A stretch of 64,000 nt of DNA, taken from the NCBI RefSeq assembly GCF_040096455.1, contig NZ_JBBMER010000003.1, forward strand, positions 1-64,000, written 5' to 3'. The translations under genes and the position numbers were made by a program. Positions 7,891-15,843 of this stretch are shown here, in pieces. The notes under the pieces were generated by a model. It made no database searches, was not told the origin of the DNA, and saw nothing but the letters and a program-made list of their open reading frames with translations. Origin of the DNA: Lachnospira rogosae. Its GTDB lineage: Bacteria > Bacillota > Clostridia > Lachnospirales > Lachnospiraceae. Position 1 is the stretch's first letter. Every line of letters starts with the position of its first letter.

Positions 7891-9231
7891 ATGGAAGAAT
7901 TAAATATTACCAGAACTATGCCTAATAGTCTTGAAGCTGAGCAATCGGTAATAGGTTCTATGATATGGGACAGGCAGGCTATTATTACTGCGGGCGAAAT
8001 GCTTATGCAGGATGATTTCTATTATAAGCAGTACGGGATTATGTTTCAGGCTATGGTGGAGATGAATAATGAAGGCAAGCCTGTAGATGTTGTTACTTTA
8101 CAGGAGAAGCTTAAAGAAAAAGATGTGCCTCCAGAGGTGTATAGTCTTGAATTTGTCAGGGAATTGCTTTCATCAGTGCCAACCTCTGCTAATATAAGAC
8201 AGTATGCAACGATAGTTAAAGACAAGTCCATTTTAAGAAATATTATAAAAGTTAATGAAAAGATAGCTAATGACTGTTATGCAGGTAAAGACAGCACAGA
8301 GGATATACTTGCAGAGACAGAGAAGCGTATATTCGAGCTTGTAAGAAATAAAGGTGCAAGTGATTATACTCCTATTGATAAGGTTGTTCTTGAAGCACTT
8401 GATAAGATATCGACAGCGGCTAAGAACAGAGGTGTCGTAACTGGTGTTCCTACAGGCTTTAAGGATCTGGACAGCTATTTATCCGGATTACAGCCATCAG
8501 ATTTTGTGCTTGTTGCCGCAAGACCATCTATGGGTAAGACTGCGTTTGTCCTTAATGTGGCGGAAAATGTTGCTATTAAACAGGGCATAACAACAGCCGT
8601 ATTCAGTCTGGAAATGTCAAATGTACAGCTTGTAAACCGTATGCTTTCGCTTGAGTCATCAGTAGATGCCGACAAGCTTAGAAAAGGCCGTCTTGACTCT
8701 AATGACTGGGGCAAGCTTATTGAAGGTGCAGATGGAATAGCAAAGTCCAAGCTTATTATTGATGATACACCGGGTATCACGATATCGGAGTTAAGGTCTA
8801 AGTGCAGAAAGTACAAAATGGAAAATAATCTTGGCTTAATAATAATCGATTACCTCCAGTTGATGAGTGGTAATGGAAGGACGGAGTCAAGACAGCAGGA
8901 AATATCAGATATATCCCGTTCATTAAAGGCACTTGCCAGAGAGCTTGATGTACCTGTAGTTACACTGTCACAGCTTTCAAGAGCGGTAGAACAAAGACCA
9001 GACCACAGACCTATGTTATCGGACCTGCGAGAGTCAGGTGCGATAGAGCAGGATGCCGATGTAGTTATGTTTCTTTATAGAGATGATTATTATAATAAGG
9101 ACACAGAACTTAAAGGTATTGCAGAGATTATCATAGCTAAGCAAAGAAATGGTCCTATAGGAACTGTTAAGATGGCTTGGATACCAGAACAGACAAGATT
9201 TGCAGACCTTGCAAAGAATATGGGTTCATAG
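7891..9231 (+). CDS. dnaB: Replicative DNA helicase
   Basis: DnaB (called DnaC in Bacillus) is the hexameric helicase of the replication fork. The 446 residues contain the N-terminal helical domain with PNSLEAEQSVIGSM and the RecA-like C-terminal domain with Walker A ARPSMGKT (about 210-217), Walker B LGLIIIDYLQLM and the arginine-finger region QRPDHRPMLSDLRESGAIEQDAD. No intein or insertion is present. It starts 24 bases after rplI and ends the operon. Confidence 0.98.
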   Translation: MEELNITRTMPNSLEAEQSVIGSMIWDRQAIITAGEMLMQDDFYYKQYGIMFQAMVEMNNEGKPVDVVTLQEKLKEKDVPPEVYSLEFVRELLSSVPTSANIRQYATIVKDKSILRNIIKVNEKIANDCYAGKDSTEDILAETEKRIFELVRNKGASDYTPIDKVVLEALDKISTAAKNRGVVTGVPTGFKDLDSYLSGLQPSDFVLVAARPSMGKTAFVLNVAENVAIKQGITTAVFSLEMSNVQLVNRMLSLESSVDADKLRKGRLDSNDWGKLIEGADGIAKSKLIIDDTPGITISELRSKCRKYKMENNLGLIIIDYLQLMSGNGRTESRQQEISDISRSLKALARELDVPVVTLSQLSRAVEQRPDHRPMLSDLRESGAIEQDADVVMFLYRDDYYNKDTELKGIAEIIIAKQRNGPIGTVKMAWIPEQTRFADLAKNMGS

Positions 9232-9319
9232 AATTGATAATGATAAAGTGTATCGATTAGGAAAAACGCGGTTAATATAACTGTTTAGGAATTAATGATT
9301 AAAAGTTAATGGTTAAAAT

Positions 9320-9356
9320 AAAACAGCAGGTGTGATAATTCACACCTGCTGTTGTT
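9320..9356. terminator. Terminator between converging dnaB and ferredoxin genes
   Basis: AACAGCAGGTGTG (9322-9334) pairs perfectly with CACACCTGCTGTT (9341-9353). On the minus strand it is followed by a T-rich run, so it mainly ends the ferredoxin transcript; on the plus strand the downstream run is poor but it may still serve dnaB. Confidence 0.85.
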
Positions 9357-9373
9357 AGTTATGTATCTTCAAA

Positions 9374-9544
9374 CTACTGTGGGTTTGGAGCACCAACTGG
9401 ACATACACCAGCACAAGCACCGCAATCTACACATACATCTGCGTTGATTTCATAATGAGCAGCACCTTCGCTGATAGCTTCAACTGGACATCCAGCAGCA
9501 CAAGCACCACAACTGATACAATCATCACTAATTACATATGCCAT
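9374..9544 (-). CDS. 2[4Fe-4S] ferredoxin
   Basis: This clostridial-type ferredoxin of 56 residues is a small cytoplasmic electron carrier. Two CxxCxxCxxxCP motifs are complete: CISCGACAAGCP and CVDCGACAGVCP. Each would hold a [4Fe-4S] cluster. The start is the ATG before AYVISDD, with AAGGAGGAAT just upstream; an in-frame upstream ATG has no ribosome site. It is a single-gene unit with its own strong promoter and terminator, suggesting high expression. It is a marker of anaerobic metabolism. Confidence 0.97.
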   Translation of the reverse strand: MAYVISDDCISCGACAAGCPVEAISEGAAHYEINADVCVDCGACAGVCPVGAPNPQ

Positions 9545-9577
9545 AATAATATTCCTCCTTGGATTTATTGTATCCAT

Positions 9578-9606
9578 ATTATACGATAGAGTAAGAAAAA
9601 ATACAA
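9578..9606 (-). promoter_or_regulatory. Promoter of the ferredoxin gene
   Basis: On the minus strand TTGTAT (9606-9601) lies 17 bp from TATAAT (9583-9578), 34 bases before the ferredoxin start codon. It is back to back with the DUF1858 promoter at 9637. Confidence 0.75.
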
Positions 9607-9636
9607 GACAAAAAAATTAACACAAATCAGGTATTC

Positions 9637-9665
9637 TTGACATTTTTATTGGGTAATATTATAGT
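9637..9665 (+). promoter_or_regulatory. Promoter of the DUF1858 gene
   Basis: A perfect TTGACA (9637-9642) is followed after 17 bp by TATAGT (9660-9665). It is the best sigma-A promoter in the window and drives a single small gene at 9739. Confidence 0.8.
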
Positions 9666-9738
9666 AGTTGTATGTGTCGGAAATATAGACCACACAACCT
9701 GATTATAACAGGAATTAATATATATGGAGGAAACAGGT

Positions 9739-9945
9739 ATGGCAAGAGTTACCAAGGACACAACAATTGGTGAAGTTATACAGATTGATGCAGGAGTAAT
9801 TCCAATTCTTATGGGTGCAGGTATGCACTGTGTTGGATGTCCTTCATCAGCAGGAGAGACATTAGAAGAAGCTGCTATGGTACACGGTATTGACAGCGAT
9901 ATGCTCGTAGAAGAAATCCAGAGCTACCTTCAGTCATTAGGCTAA
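9739..9945 (+). CDS. DUF1858 domain protein
   Basis: This 68-residue protein matches DUF1858. It has MARVTKDTTIGEVI at the N-terminus, an acidic helical C-terminus and the central segment MHCVGCPSSAGETLEEAA with a CxxC pair, as in the N-terminal domain of iron-cluster repair proteins (ScdA/RIC) and the hybrid-cluster-associated family. The start is ATG 9739 behind GGAGG at 9726-9730; an upstream ATG at 9724 would lie within that site. It probably binds iron or a redox centre. The divergent neighbour is a ferredoxin, but shared function is only inferred. Confidence 0.9.
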   Translation: MARVTKDTTIGEVIQIDAGVIPILMGAGMHCVGCPSSAGETLEEAAMVHGIDSDMLVEEIQSYLQSLG

Positions 9946-9981
9946 TATTAAAAAAGCTAAAGGCTGCTTAATATTAAAAAG

Positions 9982-10054
9982 ATATCCCATTGTAGTAACA
10001 TCTGCAATCAGTTTATAACTGGAGACTGGTGTTACTACAATGGGGTATTTTTTA
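9982..10054. terminator. Bidirectional terminator between DUF1858 gene and mecA
   Basis: A 19-bp stem with one mismatch (9982-10000 with 10030-10048, core CCCATTGTAGTAACA) has a run of Ts on the plus side and a T-rich run on the minus side. The 29-nt apical region can form its own small hairpin. It would end both converging transcripts. Confidence 0.88.
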
Positions 10055-10150
10055 TTTTGGTATATATTGGTATAATTATCCGGATTATAAAGCTGTATGC
10101 AGATAATCAAAAATGTGCATATGGTAATGTTAACTCCACCAGCGGCTGTA

Positions 10151-11062
10151 TTAGAGGTTAGCTGCAACATTTATCGCGTGCTTGGCTATAATGCAGTCAC
10201 CGTGCTCTTTAAAGAAAGCAAATAAAGCTTCGTTTGAAGTTTCTTTAAGGGCATATTCTGATAATATGTTACATACCTTATTAAAATCTACAGATGAGCA
10301 GCAGCATCTCTGCATAATAAGGTAATATCTGTCACTGCCTGACTTCTTGTAAAGATAGCTTGGATCATTATAAATATGATTAATGACCTTGGAAGCATCA
10401 ATAAAATCGTCCATAGATTCAAAAGAATATATTCTTGTCTTAGGAACAGGTGCAGCGGGAGCTTTGTGTTCAGTATTATTATCAGAACTGCTTCTGTCGC
10501 TGTTGGCAAATTCCTCAGGGATAGCAGTGGTGTCAGGAGCAGTATGCCTGCTTCCAGTGCTGACTGTATTCTCTTTGGAATTGTTGAGGTAATCTCTTAC
10601 CTTGCTGAATAAATTCATAAGGTCATCACCGATAATCCCACCCTCTGATGTGGTCTTGGTATCCGCATCAAGCTCATCACCTGCGGTAGGCGGAACAGAA
10701 GTATCATTATAGGAATTATCATCAATAGTTTCTATATCTGAATAATCATCGTCATAATCATACTCACCATCATCCAAAGGGGAGAACTTAGAGAAGCGTG
10801 TATCTAATTCTTCAGGGTTCTCGACCTTTGTTATAATAAGAACAATACAATCAGATGAAATAGGAATTGCTTCAATCATAAGCGGAATATCGTCAGCCTC
10901 AAAACCAACCTCATAGGAAGCCTGCTGCATCATATCCCTGAAAAGTTCTTTTGCTTTTTCACTGCCATACGCAAGTTCGCTTATCTTTAATTGTCTAGAA
11001 GCAAGATCAGCCTGATTGAGTGTACAACGTATCTGATTCTCATTAACTCTTTCAATCTTCAT
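10151..11062 (-). CDS. mecA: Adaptor protein MecA
   Basis: MecA delivers substrates to the ClpC/ClpP protease and assists ClpC assembly. The 303-residue protein begins MKIERVNENQIRCTL, the conserved N-terminal substrate-binding domain with FRDMM and VGFEADDIPLMIEA. A long acidic linker rich in Asp, Ser and Thr (about 95-205) follows, then the C-terminal ClpC-binding domain (about 215-303) with RIYSFESMDDFI. The start at 11062 has AAAGGAGAT; a longer reading frame from 11089 has no ribosome site. The linker is longer than in B. subtilis MecA (218 residues). Confidence 0.92.
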   Translation of the reverse strand: MKIERVNENQIRCTLNQADLASRQLKISELAYGSEKAKELFRDMMQQASYEVGFEADDIPLMIEAIPISSDCIVLIITKVENPEELDTRFSKFSPLDDGEYDYDDDYSDIETIDDNSYNDTSVPPTAGDELDADTKTTSEGGIIGDDLMNLFSKVRDYLNNSKENTVSTGSRHTAPDTTAIPEEFANSDRSSSDNNTEHKAPAAPVPKTRIYSFESMDDFIDASKVINHIYNDPSYLYKKSGSDRYYLIMQRCCCSSVDFNKVCNILSEYALKETSNEALFAFFKEHGDCIIAKHAINVAANL

Positions 11063-11098
11063 AACAATCTCCTTTCTTGCGAAGTGCATAGTTAATTA

Positions 11099-11140
11099 TA
11101 TCTATGAAAATATAATACTCATTTTTCATAGATATGTAAA
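11099..11140 (-). promoter_or_regulatory. mecA promoter overlapped by a 12-bp inverted repeat
   Basis: On the minus strand TTTACA (11140-11135) lies 17 bp from TATTAT (11117-11112). A perfect inverted repeat, TATCTATGAAAA (11099-11110) and TTTTCATAGATA (11123-11134), spaced by 12 bp, covers the spacer and the start-site region. It could be a repressor operator or a hairpin at the 5' end of the message. Confidence 0.6.
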
Positions 11141-11187
11141 GGAGTCTGGATGTTTCATAAAATAAAAAATCTCTAAATTTTAAAAAT

Positions 11188-11220
11188 TTCGACAAGAAGT
11201 TGTAAAATTGTATTGATAAT
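11188..11220 (+). promoter_or_regulatory. Possible Spo0A-type promoter of the kinase/ParA genes
   Basis: TTCGACA (11188-11194), the 0A-box heptamer, lies 20 bp from GATAAT (11215-11220). In B. subtilis, Spo0A-activated sigma-A promoters (spoIIG, spoIIE) have an 0A box near the -35 and an enlarged spacer of about 21-22 bp. The downstream gene has a strong GGAGGTGA site at 11274-11281. Confidence 0.4.
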
Positions 11221-11321
11221 ATATTAAAAGTATGATATAAACTAATCAGAGTAATTTAATTCTATAAGTCAACGGAGGTGAATAACAGGAATTTAGCGAT
11301 AAGTATGAGATAATAAAGCAA

Positions 11322-12968
11322 TTGGCCAAGACCAATCATTCTAATGTATATTTAGTAAGGCATACCGCACTTGATACATTGCGAGTTGCCAAGGTTATCA
11401 GAAAGGCTGATATGGATAGTGACACTATCTTAAGAGAAGCCCGTCTAATTAAGAATCTTAAACATTCCCACATTCCAGTAATTTACGATATTGAAGAAGA
11501 TGATATAAGTATCTGCATTATTGAAGAATATATATCTGGTAAATCTTTAAGGTCATATATTAATGATACAGACAATATAAAGACAAGTGAGATTTGTGAT
11601 ATAGCAGTTAAATTATGTGACATATTGGAGTATCTGCATAACTGCGATAATGAAATAATTCATCTTGATATTAAACCTGATAATATCATAATTGATGAGC
11701 ATAATAATGTTAAACTTATAGATTTTGGGAGTTCGATTCACAAAGCTGGATTAACGCAGGCTGGTATGATAAGTCCAGGTTATGCTGCACCTGAGCAGTA
11801 TGGCGGAAAGGAGCTTACTTATCAGACTGATATTTACAGTGTTGGAATGGTTCTTAAGTTTATGGCTGACAGCAATAGCACAGTCCATAATAAATTATAC
11901 CCGGTAATTAATAAATGTACCCGTCATAATCAATACAGACGTTATAAAAATGTTAAAGCGTTAAGGTGGGAACTGGAACAAACTGCAAGGTCTGATATTA
12001 CATTTTTTCAGAAAATAAAATTTATCAATAAAAATGCAATAAATAAAACCAGCAGTATAGCATTAAATAATACATATGTGTCAGGCAGTGTATTAGAAAA
12101 TTACAAAATAAACAGCATTTATGGAATTAAGAATTACTCTTATATAATTAAAGTATCAGGTAGCAGGAGAGGAATTGGAGTTACCCATACTGTGCTTAGT
12201 ATGGCACACTGCCTCGGTGATTATGGCTTGAAATGTCTGGTAATAGAAGGTTCGGGAAGAACGGATATATTACAGACGGCATTGGCAGATAATAGTATAT
12301 GTTCTACATCAGAAGGCCTTCTTATCTGCAGGGGAATATGGCTGATGCCGTCATATGGCAGAGATGAAACGCAGGGTGTTAATTATGATATACAGGATAA
12401 TTTTGACATTGTAATTATTGACAGTGGAGTTAATTCATTATTTAAGGATTGTGATAATGAATTAAAAAATATTCATATGGATAGTTGTAACGAAAGAGTA
12501 ATGATAGATAGTTATGGCTATGAGGCAATAATGAATGATAATAATTCAAAAATAATAAATATATGTGTTGTTGGCGGAAAATATGATGTCAGAAGTGAGA
12601 GCAGCCTCATAGATGAAACTGATAAAATATGCCATAACAGCATAATATTTGTTAATCTTGTTAATGAAGTGCAGTTTTATGGGTATTCTAATACTATAGC
12701 AGATAAGAAAAGCTGTTATAGAGTGCCGTGTATATATGAGTGGTACGAGAATAACGCTGCGTGGACTTTAATTATGAAGGATTTTATGCAGGATAATCTT
12801 ACTGCTTTATGGGAGAACATAGATGCAGGACAAAAAAAGGAGTTATATAAAATATTATATGAAAAAATATGGGTTATCATGCAAAAGATTAAGACAAATA
12901 AAAGAATTAAAACATATAAAGGGATTGAAGCAGAAAAGAAAGAGCAGGGAATTACTAAATCAGTATAA
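11322..12968 (+). CDS. Ser/Thr protein kinase fused to a ParA/MinD-like domain; start codon lost?
   Basis: Read from TTG 11322, the 548 residues hold a Hanks-type kinase (to about 215) with invariant lysine K24, HLDIKPDN (114-121, catalytic Asp116), DFG (134-136) and APEQYGG. The glycine-rich loop is degenerate (AKTNHSNV). From about 270 a MinD/ParA-like domain begins with a deviant P-loop, SGSRRGIGVTHT, lacking the Walker lysine, plus FDIVIIDSG as Walker B. Kinase-like sequence (SDKYEIIKQ) extends in frame upstream of the TTG to about 11289, but no start codon exists there. Adding one T after 11287 would restore ATG 8 bases behind GGAGG. It is therefore either a start-lost gene, a sequence error or a TTG-started shorter protein. 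The substrate is unknown. Confidence 0.7.
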   Translation: MAKTNHSNVYLVRHTALDTLRVAKVIRKADMDSDTILREARLIKNLKHSHIPVIYDIEEDDISICIIEEYISGKSLRSYINDTDNIKTSEICDIAVKLCDILEYLHNCDNEIIHLDIKPDNIIIDEHNNVKLIDFGSSIHKAGLTQAGMISPGYAAPEQYGGKELTYQTDIYSVGMVLKFMADSNSTVHNKLYPVINKCTRHNQYRRYKNVKALRWELEQTARSDITFFQKIKFINKNAINKTSSIALNNTYVSGSVLENYKINSIYGIKNYSYIIKVSGSRRGIGVTHTVLSMAHCLGDYGLKCLVIEGSGRTDILQTALADNSICSTSEGLLICRGIWLMPSYGRDETQGVNYDIQDNFDIVIIDSGVNSLFKDCDNELKNIHMDSCNERVMIDSYGYEAIMNDNNSKIINICVVGGKYDVRSESSLIDETDKICHNSIIFVNLVNEVQFYGYSNTIADKKSCYRVPCIYEWYENNAAWTLIMKDFMQDNLTALWENIDAGQKKELYKILYEKIWVIMQKIKTNKRIKTYKGIEAEKKEQGITKSV

Positions 12969-13617
12969 AAATGTGAGAATATCTGATAATGTAAGGACTA
13001 TAGGAGTAGCAGGGCTTTGTGACAGTGCAGGTGCAACTTATGTGACTATTATGCTGGCAGTGTTTTTTACAAGTGTATTAAAGAGAAAGACGGCTGTTGC
13101 AGGTGACATTAAGACATATGTGCTTATGAAAGAGCAGATGTGTGCAGGAAGAACAGTACGTTGTAAGAAGATGGTATCAAGACATGCCTACAGTATTAAT
13201 GGGATAGACTTTTACGGGGTTCTGAATGACAATAGTTTTAATATATTAAAAGATAATTATGATATAGTAATAATAGATATAGATTTTGGTGATGCCAAGG
13301 ATACATTTGCAAGAATGACTGCTACACTGGCAGGGTGTGACAAGAAAATGCTTATAGGGTCAATGCTTCCGTGGAAATTCAAGGAGTGTATTAAAAAGAT
13401 TGAGAGAATGGGCAGATTTCTTCATATAAAGGGATTAACTATGTATACATTGACCAATGGCACAAAAGAGAATGAGCAGTTATTGCAGGATTATGGAGTG
13501 AAGGTGGAATTAACACCGATAGAGCGCAATCCTTTTATGATAAGTGGAGAAAATCTTCACTGGTTTATGAAACTGTTAGTACCTTCTTATAAAGGTTATA
13601 ATGGGGAAATAAGATAA
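12823..13617 (+). CDS. Second ParA/MinD-like protein with deviant P-loop
   Basis: From ATG 12823 the protein has 264 residues. After a very basic N-terminal stretch (about 50 residues) comes TIGVAGLCDSAGATYV, the same kind of lysine-less P-loop as in the kinase fusion (GATY versus GVTH). A Walker B-like DIVIIDIDFGD and a C-terminal YGVKVELTPIERNPF follow. ATG 12823 has GGGAG 7 bases upstream, giving a 146-bp overlap with the preceding gene. ATG 12859 and GTG 12973 are alternative starts, the last removing the overlap but with no clear ribosome site. It probably works with the upstream kinase fusion; ATP hydrolysis is doubtful. Confidence 0.7.
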   Translation: MQDKKRSYIKYYMKKYGLSCKRLRQIKELKHIKGLKQKRKSRELLNQYKNVRISDNVRTIGVAGLCDSAGATYVTIMLAVFFTSVLKRKTAVAGDIKTYVLMKEQMCAGRTVRCKKMVSRHAYSINGIDFYGVLNDNSFNILKDNYDIVIIDIDFGDAKDTFARMTATLAGCDKKMLIGSMLPWKFKECIKKIERMGRFLHIKGLTMYTLTNGTKENEQLLQDYGVKVELTPIERNPFMISGENLHWFMKLLVPSYKGYNGEIR

Positions 13618-14021
13618 TATCACAAAAATAATATCACGGACAATTTAATAAAATGAGTATATCAATATTATTTATAATAGATTAATTAAAGATATATTCA
13701 GAAAAATGTATTAATGAAAAATATGTTAATAAATATAACAGAAAAATACATTAATATAAGTTAAAGGCGTCCCTTCGCCATACAATATACAAGGCGGGGT
13801 TAAATACATTTTGACCCTGCCAGTATTAAATGATACAATACTTCTGCAAAGATACTGTATATAGTCAGAATAATAAATATTATTGTTAATGCAATAAAGG
13901 CATATATTTAATGTCAGATCGGGCACTTCGTATACTTAATGAAGAAATACAATAAAGTCAATTATTTAGTGTCAGAGCGTGAGCGTAATAAATAACAGTA
14001 TAGACAGGAATGGAGATAAGA
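13618..14021. other. 404-bp AT-rich spacer with a palindrome
   Basis: No gene is supported. Two copies of a CAGAAAAAT-R-Y-ATTAAT-like motif lie near 13700 and 13740. A near-perfect palindrome of GGCGGGGTTAAAT...ACCCTGCC type spans about 13792-13820. A GGCGTCCCTTCGCC hairpin precedes it (about 13766-13779), and overlapping AGTATT/AATACT repeats follow. There is no T run for termination and no fit to a riboswitch class I know. The G+C-rich palindrome may be a dispersed repeat. Confidence 0.5.
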
Positions 14022-15716
14022 ATGAGAAGCAGAAGGAAACACAGATATAGAACCGGACTGATAGCAGTTGTGGCAGTGGTTGTTCTTGCCGCACTGGCAG
14101 CAGGTACATTTTTAGTAAAAAGATACGCTCCATCTAAGGAATGGATGGACGGTTATAAATATTTTGAGGTTGATAGTAATACCGATAAGACATTCGTTAT
14201 AATTGATAATAAAAGTTACAGTGATATCGGAGTTATGAGAGATGATGTGTTGTATCTACCGGTGGATTTTGTGTCTGATTATATAAATGTAAGATTCTAT
14301 TATGACAAAGAAAGTAACGCTGTTTTGTATACAGATGACAGCAGGACATATATATACGAGCCTGACAGCACAGGGTATAAGGACAGCGATGGTAATACAT
14401 ATGATAGTGAATATAAGATAGCGTGTGAGATAGATGGCACAATGTATATAGCATTTCAGTATGTGGCAGATTATACGAACTGCACATATGCATATGGAAG
14501 CAAGCCTTCAAGATTGTCTGTTAATATGATTAACGGAGAGGTCAGCAGGGTTACAGCTAAGAATGATATGTATATACGATACAGAGGCGGCATCAAAAGT
14601 GACATTTTAGAGCAGATTAATAAAGGTGACAGCGTATATTATGTAGAAAGCTATGACGACTGGATAAAGGTAATAAGTGCGACAGGGTACACGGGTTATG
14701 TAAAGAGCAGTGATGTAAGCGAAGTGTATACAGAAGTTCCAGATAATACATATGAGTCACAATATGCAGGTCTGTCAATAAGCCAGAAGGTTAAGCTTGG
14801 CTGGTTCCAGGTTGCTGGTATGGCTGGCAATGATAACTATTCACAGCTTATAGGTCTGTCTAATATAAATGTTATCGCCCCAACCTGGTACAGCATTACA
14901 TCAGAAAATGGCAGTATGAGTAATTACTCATCGGCTTCGTGGGTTAATGCTATGCACAACAGAGGGTTACAGGTGTGGCCTTTAGTGGACGATTTTAATA
15001 AGTCAGTAGATTTTAAGGCGTTATATTCAAGCAGGACAGCAAGAAAGACAATGATTGATACGCTTATTAAAGATGCGAGGGCATATGGATATGACGGAAT
15101 TAATCTTGATTTGGAAAATGTTAAGAGTGATTATGCTAAGGATTTCCTGCAATTTGTAAGAGAGTTGTCGGTTGAGTGCCATAAGAATAATATTATATTG
15201 TCAACAGATAATTACAAGCCGGAGGCATATAACAGCTGTTATAATCTTAAGGAGCAGTCAGATTATGTGGATTATGCAATTGTTATGGCATATGATGAGC
15301 ATTATGCAGGTTCTGAGGCCGGTTCAGTTGCTTCACTTCCATTTGTTAAGGAAGCAGTTGAAGATATGACAGCATTAGTACCGGCTGATAAGGTTGTTGT
15401 GGGTATACCTTTCTTTACAAGAATATGGAGCGTATCACAGACTTCGACAACAAGCAGTGCAGTTGGTATGCAGGCGGCTATTGATGAGCTTAACAAAGAC
15501 GGACAGACAGCCATATGGAATGATGATGCAGGACAGTATGTATGCTCATATGATAAAAATGGAGTAACCAGGAAGATATGGTTTGAGGAAGACAAATCAA
15601 TCGAGGAGAAACTTAAGGTTGTAGTTGATAACAATACGGCAGGAATTGCGGTATGGAAGCTAGGACTAGAGAAAGCTTCTGTGTGGAATGTAATTAACCA
15701 GTATATTAATGATTAA
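14022..15716 (+). CDS. Membrane-anchored GH18 family hydrolase with SH3 domain
   Basis: The protein is predicted to be exported and anchored by an N-terminal segment (about 12-31). It then has a region resembling a copper-amine-oxidase N-terminal-like/stalk domain (about 45-170), a bacterial SH3 domain (about 180-235) and a glycoside hydrolase family 18 domain (about 250-564). The catalytic signature DGINLDLE (Asp358 to Glu365) is intact. Relatives include YaaH/YdhD/YvbX-type peptidoglycan and spore-cortex N-acetylglucosaminidases. ATG 14022 follows GGAG by 6 bases; an ATG at 14010 overlaps that site. It lies next to the CwlD amidase, supporting a role in wall or cortex remodelling. Confidence 0.85.
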   Translation: MRSRRKHRYRTGLIAVVAVVVLAALAAGTFLVKRYAPSKEWMDGYKYFEVDSNTDKTFVIIDNKSYSDIGVMRDDVLYLPVDFVSDYINVRFYYDKESNAVLYTDDSRTYIYEPDSTGYKDSDGNTYDSEYKIACEIDGTMYIAFQYVADYTNCTYAYGSKPSRLSVNMINGEVSRVTAKNDMYIRYRGGIKSDILEQINKGDSVYYVESYDDWIKVISATGYTGYVKSSDVSEVYTEVPDNTYESQYAGLSISQKVKLGWFQVAGMAGNDNYSQLIGLSNINVIAPTWYSITSENGSMSNYSSASWVNAMHNRGLQVWPLVDDFNKSVDFKALYSSRTARKTMIDTLIKDARAYGYDGINLDLENVKSDYAKDFLQFVRELSVECHKNNIILSTDNYKPEAYNSCYNLKEQSDYVDYAIVMAYDEHYAGSEAGSVASLPFVKEAVEDMTALVPADKVVVGIPFFTRIWSVSQTSTTSSAVGMQAAIDELNKDGQTAIWNDDAGQYVCSYDKNGVTRKIWFEEDKSIEEKLKVVVDNNTAGIAVWKLGLEKASVWNVINQYIND

Positions 15717-15807
15717 TTATAAATATTAGTATGTCGGAAATGCTTTAAGTACTTACAATTAATGAATAGTATTAAATAGATTAAAGGAATTGCGGTGGCA
15801 CAAGGTG

Positions 15808-15815
15808 CATACATT
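15808..15815 (+). promoter_or_regulatory. Possible sigma-E -10 element before cwlD
   Basis: CATACATT matches the sigma-E -10 consensus CATACAHT, but the -35 region 14 bp upstream (GAATTGC) fits only in its first half. Transcription would begin near 15822, which favours translation from ATG 15844. Weak. Confidence 0.25.
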
Positions 15816-15843
15816 TTAATAAATGTGTAGTTGTGTGATAGTT

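Noticed and set aside
11278..11313. GTG-started 11-codon upstream peptide before the kinase
   Set aside because: The GTG is part of the GGAGGTGA ribosome site itself, so it is unlikely to be a start codon.
13726..13926. 66-codon minus-strand frame in the spacer before the GH18 gene
   Set aside because: It has no ribosome site and runs through the palindrome; likely a chance open frame over a repeat.
15440..15450. TTCGACA inside the GH18 gene, and another near 40305 in the amidohydrolase gene
   Set aside because: Both are within coding sequence with no promoter next to them; they show that the heptamer occurs by chance.
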